The notes beneath the pieces are model-generated. The model had not been told where the DNA came from. It saw only the letters and a program-made list of their open reading frames with translations, and did no database searches. A stretch of DNA of 29,323 nt. It comes from an uncultured Collinsella sp. GTDB taxonomy: Bacteria; Actinomycetota; Coriobacteriia; Coriobacteriales; Coriobacteriaceae. Of the stretch, positions 15,513-23,987 are shown in pieces (the stretch's first letter is position 1; the number at the start of each line of letters is the position of its first letter). The stretch spans positions 1-29,323 of the forward strand of contig UQIL01000027.1 of the NCBI GenBank assembly GCA_900541025.1. Direction: 5' to 3'. A program made the translations under genes and the position numbers.

Positions 15513-17339
15513 TTAGGCCTCGCCTCCCTTCGTGACGGCGGCATCCGCGGTCGCTGCAGTGATTTTCCAGCTCGCGGCCTGTTCGTATTCGGCCCACATC
15601 TTGGCATACAAGCCGTTTTGGGACAGCAACTCGGCATGGGTACCCGACTCCTGCACCCTGCCCTGGTTGAGCACCACGATTTGATCTGCGCCCACTACAG
15701 TCGAGAGTCGATGAGCAATCATAATGACCGTGCGACCCGCCGCCAGCTTGCTAAAGGCGCGCTGGATGAGCGCCTCGTTCTCGGGGTCGGCAAACGCCGT
15801 GGCCTCATCGAGCACCACGATAGGCGCGTCTTTAAGGATCGCGCGGGCGAGCGCCACGCGCTGGACCTCGCCACCCGAAAGATATGCTCCGCCGGCACCG
15901 AGCATGGTATTGATGCCCTGCGGGAGCTTGGCCACAATGTCGTCGCACTGAGCTTCGGAGAGGGCCGCACGCACTTCGTCGTCAGTGGCCGTAGGCTTGG
16001 AGGCGCACACATTATCGGCAAGTGTTTGCCGGAACAGCTGGTTAGTCTGGAACACGAAAGCGACCTGGTCCATAAGCTCGTGCGGATCCATATCGCAAAC
16101 GTCCACACCGCCTACAAGCACTCGGCCCGAAGAGACATCCCAAAAACGAGGAATCAGGCTTGCGCAGGTTGACTTGCCGCCGCCCGAAGGACCCACTAGG
16201 GCGAGGGTGCTACCAGCGGGAACGCTGAAACTTACATGGCTAACGGCAGGTGCTTCGGCACCCTCGTACGTAAAGCTTACGTCCTCAAATCGCACTTCGC
16301 CGCCGGCAGGGTGCTTGAGTTGGGCGGGCACGGAGAGCTGCTTGGAATCCATGATACTTCGAATACGAGCCAGCGAATCGGCACTCATCTGAGAGGCCTC
16401 GCCCACAAACATGAGCTTGGTCATGGCCGTCGGTACCACGGCCGAAAATATCGCGTAAAACGTGAAGTTGGCCATAAAATGTGCGAAGTCCGTCTCGCCC
16501 GGCGCCAACAGCAACGCCACGGGCAACAGGAATGCCACAAGACCATTGAGCGCGGTAAGGTTGAGTACCTGCGGACCTCGGCAGAACGTGCCCGCATAGT
16601 TTTGTGCCATGTCGGCGTATTCGGCGATCGCATCGTGGAAAGCCTTAAAGGAGTAGACCGTCTGCTGAAACACCTTGACCACGGGAATACCGCGTACGTA
16701 TTCGGTGCCGGTCTTGTTCATCTTGACCAGCGCTCCCATGTAGGCCTTCATGAACTCGGCGCCTTTGCCGCTCATCATGGTGGCCATGGCGCCAAACGAA
16801 ATGGCCACCGAGATGAGGCATGCCGCGCCCAAGCGCCAATCGAGGGCGAAAAGCAATACGAGCAGGCCCACGACCATGGCGGCGGCGCCTGCGATATCGG
16901 GCAGCATGTGTGCGAGCAAAGTCTCGGTGGAGGCGGCACATCCGTCTACAACACGACGCAGCTCACCGGTGGCGTGCGTGTCAAAGTAGCCAAGCGGCAG
17001 CTTAAGCAGGTGCTCGCTCGTAGTCTTGCGGATATTGGACGCACAGCGAAACGCGGACAGATGCGTGCACATGAGCCCCACGAAATAAGCTACGATGCTT
17101 GCCAGGGCAAAACCCACGGCCCACCAGCCATACATCGCGATGTCGCAGGCTTCGCTCCAGTTAGGCGCCACGGCGATCAGATCGCGCGCGACAAGCCAAA
17201 TGCACACGTACGGGCCAAAGCTCAGCAGCTGCGAGAGCGCCGAGAGCGCCATGCCCAAATACGTTAGGAATTTGCGGTCACCGGCATACGCGAGCAACTC
17301 GCCGATGCCTCCACCTTCCCTTTTTGATCCCTTTGCCAT
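15513..17339 (-). CDS. ABC transporter, fused permease-ATPase (YbtP/IrtA-like)
   Basis: A 608-aa half-transporter with six membrane helices (about 25-310), Walker A GPSGGGKST (383-391), signature LSGGE (487-491) and Walker B IVVLDE. The D-loop reads DEATAFADPENE (511-522); this Ala-Phe-Ala-Asp-Pro-Glu form in place of the common ATSALD is one I associate with the YbtP/YbtQ-like and Irt-like siderophore transporters. It is the first gene of the pair; AAAGGA precedes the ATG. The divergent AraC gene begins 115 bp away. No N-terminal siderophore-reductase domain (present in mycobacterial IrtA) is seen, so iron release would need another enzyme. A drug or peptide exporter is the alternative. Confidence 0.85.
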   Translation of the reverse strand: MAKGSKREGGGIGELLAYAGDRKFLTYLGMALSALSQLLSFGPYVCIWLVARDLIAVAPNWSEACDIAMYGWWAVGFALASIVAYFVGLMCTHLSAFRCASNIRKTTSEHLLKLPLGYFDTHATGELRRVVDGCAASTETLLAHMLPDIAGAAAMVVGLLVLLFALDWRLGAACLISVAISFGAMATMMSGKGAEFMKAYMGALVKMNKTGTEYVRGIPVVKVFQQTVYSFKAFHDAIAEYADMAQNYAGTFCRGPQVLNLTALNGLVAFLLPVALLLAPGETDFAHFMANFTFYAIFSAVVPTAMTKLMFVGEASQMSADSLARIRSIMDSKQLSVPAQLKHPAGGEVRFEDVSFTYEGAEAPAVSHVSFSVPAGSTLALVGPSGGGKSTCASLIPRFWDVSSGRVLVGGVDVCDMDPHELMDQVAFVFQTNQLFRQTLADNVCASKPTATDDEVRAALSEAQCDDIVAKLPQGINTMLGAGGAYLSGGEVQRVALARAILKDAPIVVLDEATAFADPENEALIQRAFSKLAAGRTVIMIAHRLSTVVGADQIVVLNQGRVQESGTHAELLSQNGLYAKMWAEYEQAASWKITAATADAAVTKGGEA

Positions 17340-17358
17340 GAGATTCCTTTCTAACGGC

Positions 17359-17387
17359 TTGAGAGTTAACCGTACTCAACTTATCAT
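17359..17387 (+). promoter_or_regulatory. Promoter of the AraC regulator gene
   Basis: TTGAGA (17359-17364), 17-bp spacer, TATCAT (17382-17387). The -35 forms part of a dyad TTGAG-N11-CTCAA (17359-17379), a possible operator shared with the divergent ABC promoter, whose own -10/-35 I cannot assign with confidence. Confidence 0.65.
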
Positions 17388-17453
17388 TGATATGTTAGCC
17401 AAGGCGCACAATCGAGCCAGGCGTGGACGTTTTCGCAAAGGAAAGGGACGCTT

Positions 17454-18458
17454 TTGAAAATGCATCGGGCTGCGACCGACATAACTGAGCTCTACGCACC
17501 ACAGTTTGAGCAGTTTGGCCTGGAGCTTTCCGGCAAGGGCGCTGTCTTTACCGGCGAGGTGGCAAACGATCGGGCGCACGGACGCGCATGGATCATGCCT
17601 CTCTCCCCTGCCTGCATTGTCATGGAGCATTTCATCACCCCGACGCACGATATGTACCTGGCCGAATACACACCCGAGCCGTACGCCTGCGTGAGCGAAG
17701 TCAGCGCGCCCACACTTACATGCATGCCCAAGACTGGCATAACGCCCGCGAACCTCAAACCATCGCATGGACCGTGGCCAAACAATGCCGTTTGCAGCTT
17801 TATCCAAGATAGCTGTGGCGAGGAATTAAGCCCGCTGTTTGCGGGGGAACTTTATCACTCGCGCTCGGTGCTCTTTTTGCCTGGATATTTTGACGAACTG
17901 GAGCACCGCTATCCCACCGAGTTCGCGGGAATCTTTGAGGCGTTTGCCGAGCCATGGCACGAGGAAGCGACGTCTGCCATCTATCACACGCTGCGCCGGA
18001 TTAACGAGGACCGTGCCCAAACCGTAGGCGGACACGTCTATATGCAGGGCATCGTGGAGACCATGGTCGCGGAGCTCGCCTGTTCGCGCGCGGCCCACAA
18101 GCAGGCGCGGCAGGCGGCAGACACACGCGTCAGCATAACCATGGCCGAAGAAGCAACGGCAATGATTGAGCGCGCGCTCGACAAAGGCAGTCGTGTGGGT
18201 ATCAACGAGGTGGCCGAGAGGCTCTACACAAGCCGCTCCAAACTATGCGCCACCTTTAAGGCCCAAACTGGCGAGTCCCTGGGCGCCTACATTCGCAGAC
18301 GCCGTATGGAGCGAGCACAGGACCTTTTGACCGACAGCGCGCTTACGATAGCCCAGGTGGCAGAGCGTCTAGGCTACCCTCAGCAGGCTGCCTTCGCCCA
18401 AGCCTTCAAACAATACACCGGCACCACCCCCACCGCTTGGCGAAGCAAGCATCGCTAA
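17454..18458 (+). CDS. AraC-family transcriptional regulator (YbtA-like by context)
   Basis: A 334-aa regulator. The last 100 residues contain the two helix-turn-helix motifs of the AraC family: INEVAERLYTSRSKLCATFKA and LTIAQVAERLGYPQQAAFAQ, then AFKQYTGTTPTAWR. The first 200 residues are a ligand/dimer domain without a family I can name. The start is either TTG at 17454, 5 nt after AAAGGGA, or ATG at 17460, 11 nt after it; spacing favours TTG. It is divergent from the two ABC half-transporter genes and so probably controls them, as YbtA does for ybtPQ; a siderophore ligand would fit but is not shown. Confidence 0.9.
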   Translation: MKMHRAATDITELYAPQFEQFGLELSGKGAVFTGEVANDRAHGRAWIMPLSPACIVMEHFITPTHDMYLAEYTPEPYACVSEVSAPTLTCMPKTGITPANLKPSHGPWPNNAVCSFIQDSCGEELSPLFAGELYHSRSVLFLPGYFDELEHRYPTEFAGIFEAFAEPWHEEATSAIYHTLRRINEDRAQTVGGHVYMQGIVETMVAELACSRAAHKQARQAADTRVSITMAEEATAMIERALDKGSRVGINEVAERLYTSRSKLCATFKAQTGESLGAYIRRRRMERAQDLLTDSALTIAQVAERLGYPQQAAFAQAFKQYTGTTPTAWRSKHR

Positions 18459-18522
18459 GGCCCAAGCTCCCTGGCCGTAACGGAGCGATTAATTAGCCGC
18501 CGCCCGTCAGCTCACCCAGGAT

Positions 18523-19887
18523 CTAAACGTCAAGATGCGCACAATCAAGCGCCTTTTTGATAAGAGGGACAGATCGATCAGCCAAATACAACGGAATGTT
18601 GAGCACCCCGTCGTCGAGCTTTAGGTTCTTAAGTGAGTAGCGGACCCTCAATGGAGTCGTCTCCGCATGCTTGTCGGCATAGTACTTAAGGCTCTTGGAA
18701 TGAACGACCTCTCCCGATTTGACCTCGACGGGAACGATTTCGTTTCCGACTTGAATCAAAAAATCGACTTCGTGCTTCGGCTTCTCGTTTGTCCAATAAC
18801 GCGGAGCAGCATCTAACTGTGAAAGTAATGCCTGAAGCACATAATTCTCGGCGAACGAACCTTTGAACTCCGAAAATAGCGCATCCGAGATGGCAAAAGC
18901 GGACGCATCCAGCCTTGCCATGCGGCGCAGCAAACCGACATCAAGACAGTAGACTTTAAATGCCTTGAGGTCATCGTATGCAGAGAGCGGCACGCCACCG
19001 GCAGCATTAAGGCGAACCGCCATGATGAGCCCAGCATCGGCAAGCCATTCCAGAGCATCCTCGTATTCTCGAGCACGAGCCCCCTCGCGCACCGCACCCC
19101 AAACGAACTTTTTATTCTCGCGCGCCAACTGAGTTGGAATCGAGTTCCATATTTGCGAAAGCTTGGCGAACTGCGCATGGCCACCATGCTTGGCAAAATC
19201 GCGCTCGTAGGAATCCAAGAGATCGGACAACACCTTATCGACCTGAACGATATCGCCCGTCTCCACCCACCGACCAAGAGCCTCTGGCATGCCGCCACAT
19301 GCAAAATAACGCCGAAGATGCTCGACGAGACGGACATGGAAGAAATCGGGCACTGTCTCGATCTGATCCAGGCCGCCAAGGTATTCGTCGTAGTTTGCAG
19401 CGCCCTCGGCTTTCAGAAACTCGGAAAAGCTCATAGGGTGCATCTCCATGAACTCGACCTTTCCCACCGGAAAAGCGCTGGTCTCACGGGACAAGCGAAC
19501 GCCCAACAAAGACCCTGCGCATGCGACGTGATACTCGGGGGCCTCGTCACAGAAGTATTTAAGGGCGCCGACTGCAGAAGGACAATCCTGGATCTCATCA
19601 ATAATAAGCAGCGTCTCGCCGGGATCGATAGGCTGTCCAAGTGCCAGGGAAAGGTTTGAGATGATCCGCCGAGGATCGCGCGTACCTTCGAAAAACTGAG
19701 CGTACTCGCTCTGTACCCCAGGTGACGGTTCCTCGAGCGTCAGATACACAAAATTGCGGTACGAGGTTCGACCGAACTCCTTAAGCGCCCACGTCTTTCC
19801 AACCTGGCGCGCCCCCTTAAGGATAAGCGGCTTACGATATTCCGACGCTTTCCAAGCGTTAAGCTTGGCAATGATATCTCGCTGCAT
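18523..19887 (-). CDS. AAA-family ATPase with DUF4143
   Basis: A 454-aa protein of the AAA_14/DUF4143 family, common in anaerobes and archaea and functionally uncharacterised. The Walker A GARQVGKT (25-32), Walker B LLIIDEIQDC (about 93-102) and the sensor-like CAGSLLGV are present. The C-terminal part (DUF4143, from about 200) ends with the nuclease-like fold marks YWTNEKPKHEVDFLIQ and VPVEVKSGE, i.e. E/D-(x)n-D-...-E-x-K of PD-(D/E)XK enzymes. GGGAGG precedes the ATG. It is monocistronic; a 75-bp inverted repeat lies directly upstream. It often behaves as a mobile, variably present gene. Between it and the AraC stop (18459-18522) I see nothing. Confidence 0.9.
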   Translation of the reverse strand: MQRDIIAKLNAWKASEYRKPLILKGARQVGKTWALKEFGRTSYRNFVYLTLEEPSPGVQSEYAQFFEGTRDPRRIISNLSLALGQPIDPGETLLIIDEIQDCPSAVGALKYFCDEAPEYHVACAGSLLGVRLSRETSAFPVGKVEFMEMHPMSFSEFLKAEGAANYDEYLGGLDQIETVPDFFHVRLVEHLRRYFACGGMPEALGRWVETGDIVQVDKVLSDLLDSYERDFAKHGGHAQFAKLSQIWNSIPTQLARENKKFVWGAVREGARAREYEDALEWLADAGLIMAVRLNAAGGVPLSAYDDLKAFKVYCLDVGLLRRMARLDASAFAISDALFSEFKGSFAENYVLQALLSQLDAAPRYWTNEKPKHEVDFLIQVGNEIVPVEVKSGEVVHSKSLKYYADKHAETTPLRVRYSLKNLKLDDGVLNIPLYLADRSVPLIKKALDCAHLDV

Positions 19888-19906
19888 GACCGAACCTCCC
19901 GCAAAG

Positions 19907-19981
19907 AAACTTCCGTAAACGTGATATTTCCCACATTTTACCCTAGGTAAAACGTGACATTTATCACATTTACGGAAGTTT
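19907..19981. repeat. 75-bp imperfect inverted repeat upstream of the DUF4143 ATPase gene
   Basis: Two 36-bp arms match except at about seven positions, with perfect ends (AAACTTCCGTAAA) and a perfect centre (TTTTACC-CTA-GGTAAAA). Within each arm is also a direct-repeat motif CGTGA-N2-TTT-N3-ACATTT. It starts about 20 bp before the ATPase ATG, overlapping the place where its promoter must be. It may be a multi-site operator or the end of an ATPase-carrying mobile unit. Confidence 0.85.
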
Positions 19982-20015
19982 TAAGCTCATTTCGCCACAC
20001 TTTCATCACATTCAA

Positions 20016-20042
20016 AAGGCGGAGGCGCATTTTGCGCCTCCG
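20016..20042 (-). terminator. Hairpin, probable terminator
   Basis: CGGAGGCGCA-loop-TGCGCCTCCG (20020-20042), read on minus followed by GCCTTTTG. A ten-pair GC-rich stem with a short T run; second barrier after gatB. Confidence 0.65.
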
Positions 20043-20144
20043 TCACCATCTTTCCTATCAGCCCACCTGACCCGAACGGCCGAGTCGTCTGGCCGGGGAA
20101 GCCCCGAGTCGCCGGGGTGTTTGCTCCAAATGAGTTCCGCATGC

Positions 20145-20170
20145 AAAGAAGGCCACTAAATGTGGCCTTC
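20145..20170 (-). terminator. Probable terminator of gatCAB
   Basis: On the minus strand GAAGGCCAC-N5-GTGGCCTTC then TTTGC. A perfect nine-pair stem 67 nt after the gatB stop. The intervening stretch 20171-20236 and the flank 20043-20144 carry no gene; a CGGGG-AAG-CCCCG hairpin lies at about 20096-20108. Confidence 0.75.
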
Positions 20171-20236
20171 GTCTTGCGCAGGACTGTTCGAAATTTTGAG
20201 GAAGCACCCGCTCTGCCGGGGCTCCCGGGTTCCCGC

Positions 20237-21913
20237 TTACGAGAGCGACGTTCTCAGCAACTCGTTGAAGAGCTTCGGGTTGCCCTTGCCGCGGCTCGCC
20301 TTCATGCACTGGCCCACCAAAAAGCCGATGACCTTCTGGTTGCCGTCACGATACTGCTGCGCCTGATCGGCACAGTTTGCCAGCACCTCGTCCACAATCG
20401 GCTGCAGCGCGCCGGCATCGCTCACCTGACGCATGCCGCGCTCGTCGACAATCTTGTTGGGGTCATCACCGGTCTGGGCCATGGCCTCAAAGACCTCGTG
20501 CGCCTGGTTGGAGCTGATGGCATCGGTCGCCAGCAGCTTGGCAAGGGCTGCCACCTGAGCCGGCGCGATACCGGACTCGGCGAGCGACACGCCTGCGCCC
20601 TTAAGGTAGGCGATCATCTCGTTCACCAGCAGGTTTGCGACCGTCTGGGCCTCCTTGCCAGCCATACCGGCAGCGGCGGCCTCAAAGAACTCGGCAAACT
20701 CGGGGTCGCCGGCGATCTGCTCGGCATCGGCCGCCTTAATACCAAAGTCGGCCTCAAAACGGGCACGCTTGGCATCGGGCAGCTCGGGGATCTCGCCTCG
20801 GCAACGGTCGATGAACTCATCGTCCAGATCAAACGGCGCCAAATCGGGGTCGGGGAACAGACGATAGTCGTCGGCCGTCTCCTTGACGCGCATGACCACG
20901 GTGCGCTTACGGCTGGGCTCCCAGTGACGGGTCTCCTGGTAGATAATGCCGCCCTCCTCCAGCACCTCGGCCTGGCGGCAGATCTCGTAGGCAAGGCCGT
21001 CGTGCAGACTCTTAAACGAGTTGAGGTTCTTGAGCTCGGTCTTGGTGCCCAGCTTGGTCTCGCCGCGGCGGCGCAGCGACACATTGCCGTCGCAGCGCAT
21101 GGAACCCTTCTCCATGGAGCAGTCGGAAATGCCCAGCGTCACAAAGATGCGGCGGAGCTTCTCCATAAACAGGCGAGCCTCCTCGGGCGTACGCAAGTCG
21201 GGCTCAGTCACGAGCTCAATCAAAGGCGTACCGCAGCGGTTGTAGTCGACGAGCGACTCGGCCGCGGCGGTAATGCGGCCCTCGGCGCCGCCCACGTGCA
21301 CCATCTTGGCAGCGTCCTCCTCCATGTGGATGCGCAGGATGCGGATGGGCACCGTGTAGGAACCGTCCTCGCGGCGCTCGGGCATCTGCAGGCTGGACGC
21401 GTCATAGCTGGCCAGGTGGCCGGCGCGCTGGTTGCCCTCGCGCATGGTCGACGTCATGGACGTAGACAGACCCTCGGCATTGGCAGAGGCGCTCGCCAGG
21501 CTCTGGGCCTCGGCCTCGCCAAACGCGCAGTCGGGGCGCTCGGCGGCACCGCGACCGGTCACGTCCAGGTCCAGGTGACCGTACATGGCAAAGGCGACCG
21601 GACCCTGCGTGGTCTGGAAGTTCTTGGCCATATCGGGATAGAAGTAGTGCTTGCGGTAGAACATCGAGTGGCGCTGGATCTCGCAGTTGGTGGCAAGACC
21701 CGCCTTGACGATGCTCTCGATGGCGCGCTTGTTGGGCACCGGCAGCGCGCCGGGCAGGCCCAGGCACACCGGGCACACGTTGGCGTTGGGCTCGTCATCG
21801 TGGCTGAGCTTGCAGTTGCAGAACATCTTGGTATCGAGTGCGGTGAGCTCGGTATGGATCTCCAGGCCGATCACGGCCTCCCAATCCTGCAGGACCTCGG
21901 AAAGCTCCTTCAT
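20237..21913 (-). CDS. gatB: Asp/Glu-tRNA amidotransferase subunit B, with insertion
   Basis: A 558-aa subunit that binds and phosphorylates misacylated Asp-tRNA(Asn)/Glu-tRNA(Gln) for amidation. The kinase cradle (GLEIHTELTALDTKMFCNC), the zinc cysteines C32, C34, C47 and C50 and RIHMEEDAAKM (194-204) are intact, as is the C-terminal YqeY-like tail. It is longer than the usual 470-500 aa because about 65 residues (roughly 119-188, ERPDCAFGEAEAQSLA... SYTVPI) are inserted between GHLDLDV and RILRIHMEED, where other GatB proteins have about ten. Its ATG overlaps the gatA stop (TAATG). In this organism Gln-tRNA and/or Asn-tRNA are evidently made by transamidation. Confidence 0.95.
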   Translation of the reverse strand: MKELSEVLQDWEAVIGLEIHTELTALDTKMFCNCKLSHDDEPNANVCPVCLGLPGALPVPNKRAIESIVKAGLATNCEIQRHSMFYRKHYFYPDMAKNFQTTQGPVAFAMYGHLDLDVTGRGAAERPDCAFGEAEAQSLASASANAEGLSTSMTSTMREGNQRAGHLASYDASSLQMPERREDGSYTVPIRILRIHMEEDAAKMVHVGGAEGRITAAAESLVDYNRCGTPLIELVTEPDLRTPEEARLFMEKLRRIFVTLGISDCSMEKGSMRCDGNVSLRRRGETKLGTKTELKNLNSFKSLHDGLAYEICRQAEVLEEGGIIYQETRHWEPSRKRTVVMRVKETADDYRLFPDPDLAPFDLDDEFIDRCRGEIPELPDAKRARFEADFGIKAADAEQIAGDPEFAEFFEAAAAGMAGKEAQTVANLLVNEMIAYLKGAGVSLAESGIAPAQVAALAKLLATDAISSNQAHEVFEAMAQTGDDPNKIVDERGMRQVSDAGALQPIVDEVLANCADQAQQYRDGNQKVIGFLVGQCMKASRGKGNPKLFNELLRTSLS

Positions 21914-23427
21914 TACAGCTCGCCTCCCTTCCCGGCAAAATCGGGCGCGACGGAAAGCGCGGGCGCACCCGTGGCGGCATCGGCAAAGCCGCGCTCAAGG
22001 GCGCGGGCAAACGTGAGCAGCTGACGGTCCTTAAACGCCGGACCAACCAGCTGGGCAGAAACGGGCAGCTGAGTATCCTCGCCCAGGCCCAGCGGCACCG
22101 AGATACCGCCGTTGCCGCAGATGTTGAGCGAAATGGTGTACAGGTCGGAGAGGTACATCTGCGTGGGGTCGCTGATCTCGCCAAACTTAAAGGCCGTGCG
22201 CGGCGAGGCGGGCATGAGGATGGTGTCCACCTTGGCATACGCGGCGTCGTAGTCCTGCGTGATGAGCGTGCGGGCCTTTTGCGCGGCGTAGTAGTACTTG
22301 TCGTACACGCCCGAGCTCAGCAGGTAAGCGCCGAGCATCTGACGGCGCTTGGCCTCGGCGCCAAAGCCATGGGCGCGCGAGAGCGAGCTCTGGTCGGACA
22401 GGTTGGCGCAGCCCTCCTCCTGATAGCCGTAGCGAATGCCGTCGAAGCGGGCCAGGTTGGAGAACGCCTCGGCCGGGCCGATGACGTAGTAGGCGGCGAT
22501 GGCGGCGTCCAGGTGCGGCAGGTCGACCTCGACCAGCTCGGCACCCTGGTTCTGCAGCTCCTGGGCGGCGCGCTGAACAGCGGCCTTGACCTCGGATGTC
22601 AGGCCCTCGGCCTCCATAAACGCAGGGATGATGCCCACGCGCTTGCCCTCGATGCTGTCGTTGAGGTGCTCGGTAAAGTCGACGGCACAGTCCTGGCTGG
22701 TGCAGTCGTACGGATCGTGGCCCGCGCCGGTAAGCGCGTTCATGGCCAGCGCGACATCCTCGACCGTGCGGCCAAAGGGGCCCACCTGGTCGAGCGACGA
22801 GCCAAAGGCAACCACGCCGTAACGGCTCACGGCGCCATACGTGGGCTTAAAGCCCACCACGCCGCACAGCGACGCCGGCTGGCGAATGGAGCCGCCGGTG
22901 TCCGAGCCCAGCGAGAGCGCGACCTCGCCCGCGGCGACGGCTGCAGCGGAGCCGCCCGAGGAGCCGCCGGGCACGCGCTCGGTATCCCAGGGGTTGTTGG
23001 TGCGGTGGAACGCCGAGCTCTCGGTGGAGCTGCCAAAGGCAAACTCGTCCATGTTGGCCTTGCCCATGGGCAGGCAGCCGGCATCGAGCATGCGTTGGAC
23101 GCAGGTGGCGGTGTAGACGCTCTGGTAGTTCTCGAGCATGCGGGAAGCGCAGGTGGTGCGCGTGCCCACGAGGTTCATGTTGTCCTTGATGGCCAGCGGC
23201 ACGCCCGCGAGCGGGGGCAGCGGCTTTCCGGCGGCGCGATCGGCATCCACGCGCGCGGCGGCCTCGAGCGCAAGCTCGGGCGCCACCTGCAGGAATGCCT
23301 GGACCCCGCCCTCGCGCGCCTCGATGGCGGCAAGAGAGGCCTGGGCCACCTCGGTAGCGGTAAAGTCGCCAGCGGCAACACCCGCGGCGATCTGGGCGGC
23401 GGTAAGGGAATCGAAGCTCTGCGCCAT
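21913..23427 (-). CDS. gatA: Asp/Glu-tRNA amidotransferase subunit A
   Basis: A 504-aa amidase that frees ammonia from glutamine for GatB. The Ser-cisSer-Lys triad is complete: Lys81 in LAIKDNMN, cis-Ser156 in PGGSSGGSAA, and nucleophile Ser180 in GSDTGGSIRQPAS. The length is slightly over the usual 485 aa. It overlaps gatC and gatB by one base each (TAATG), so the three subunits should be made in equal amounts. Confidence 0.98.
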   Translation of the reverse strand: MAQSFDSLTAAQIAAGVAAGDFTATEVAQASLAAIEAREGGVQAFLQVAPELALEAAARVDADRAAGKPLPPLAGVPLAIKDNMNLVGTRTTCASRMLENYQSVYTATCVQRMLDAGCLPMGKANMDEFAFGSSTESSAFHRTNNPWDTERVPGGSSGGSAAAVAAGEVALSLGSDTGGSIRQPASLCGVVGFKPTYGAVSRYGVVAFGSSLDQVGPFGRTVEDVALAMNALTGAGHDPYDCTSQDCAVDFTEHLNDSIEGKRVGIIPAFMEAEGLTSEVKAAVQRAAQELQNQGAELVEVDLPHLDAAIAAYYVIGPAEAFSNLARFDGIRYGYQEEGCANLSDQSSLSRAHGFGAEAKRRQMLGAYLLSSGVYDKYYYAAQKARTLITQDYDAAYAKVDTILMPASPRTAFKFGEISDPTQMYLSDLYTISLNICGNGGISVPLGLGEDTQLPVSAQLVGPAFKDRQLLTFARALERGFADAATGAPALSVAPDFAGKGGEL

Positions 23428-23738
23428 TACTCGCTCTCCCCCTCTCCCAAAATGGACGGCACGCGGAAGTAGCGCTCACGCGCGCTGCCGGCGTTTTCGA
23501 GCGCGACGTCGAGCGGCAGGTCGCGCTCGGGCTCGCGCAGGTCGTCGCCCATCACGTTGGACAGGCTTCCGATGGGATGGAACGTGGGCTCCACGTCGGG
23601 TAAGTCATATTGCAAGACAGGCTCGAGCATCTGGACGGCGTCGTTCATGTAGGACGTCATCTGGGTGAGCTCGTCATCGGTCAGTGCGATCTTTGCGTAC
23701 TCGGCGATGTCGCGCACGTCTTTCTCGCTGAGTGCCAT
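23427..23738 (-). CDS. gatC: Asp/Glu-tRNA amidotransferase subunit C
   Basis: A 103-aa belt subunit that holds GatA and GatB together. MALSEKDVRDIAEYAKIALTDDEL and the C-terminal LREPERD...NAGSARERYFRVP are typical. The ATG at 23738 starts the conserved part and has AAGGGAG five bases upstream; an in-frame ATG at 23756 lacks support. It is the first gene of gatCAB. Confidence 0.96.
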   Translation of the reverse strand: MALSEKDVRDIAEYAKIALTDDELTQMTSYMNDAVQMLEPVLQYDLPDVEPTFHPIGSLSNVMGDDLREPERDLPLDVALENAGSARERYFRVPSILGEGESE

Positions 23739-23773
23739 AGGCGCTCCCTTCCGCATAACAGATAAACCGCTCT

Positions 23774-23802
23774 AGTATACAAGGCAACGCCGCTTGGAGC
23801 AG
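23774..23802 (-). promoter_or_regulatory. Probable gatCAB promoter
   Basis: A good -10 on minus, TATACT (23774-23779); the matching -35 (CTGCTC, 23797-23802, 17-bp spacer) is weak. Leader of about 30 nt. Confidence 0.5.
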
Positions 23803-23901
23803 GTGCTTTACCTAAATGCAGCGAAAACGTAACGAGGACGGCGGATCGGCAGGGCGGGTCCGGCGGACCTGCGGCGAAAACCATCCCGCCCACAACGAAC
23901 A

Positions 23902-23960
23902 CCGTCCCAACATTCGACGTTTTTCGGCAAAATCGCGATTTTCATCGAATGTTGGGACGG
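23902..23960. repeat. 59-bp REP-like palindromic element
   Basis: Perfect 16-bp arms CCGTCCCAACATTCGA and TCGAATGTTGGGACGG around a 27-nt core that contains its own 14-nt palindrome AAAATCGCGATTTT. It lies in the 249-bp gap between the sortase stop and gatC, with no gene. Possibly a non-autonomous mobile palindrome or a terminator for the sortase transcript; there is no T run at the stem foot. Confidence 0.85.
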
Positions 23961-23987
23961 CTTGGAAGCCCTCGTTGCCCACTAGTC

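Noticed and set aside
20117..22024. Plus-strand open frame of 635 codons opposite gatB
   Set aside because: It is antisense to a complete, motif-rich gatB; long antisense frames come from GC-rich third positions. No ribosome site, and the protein is His/Leu/Gly-rich without any domain.
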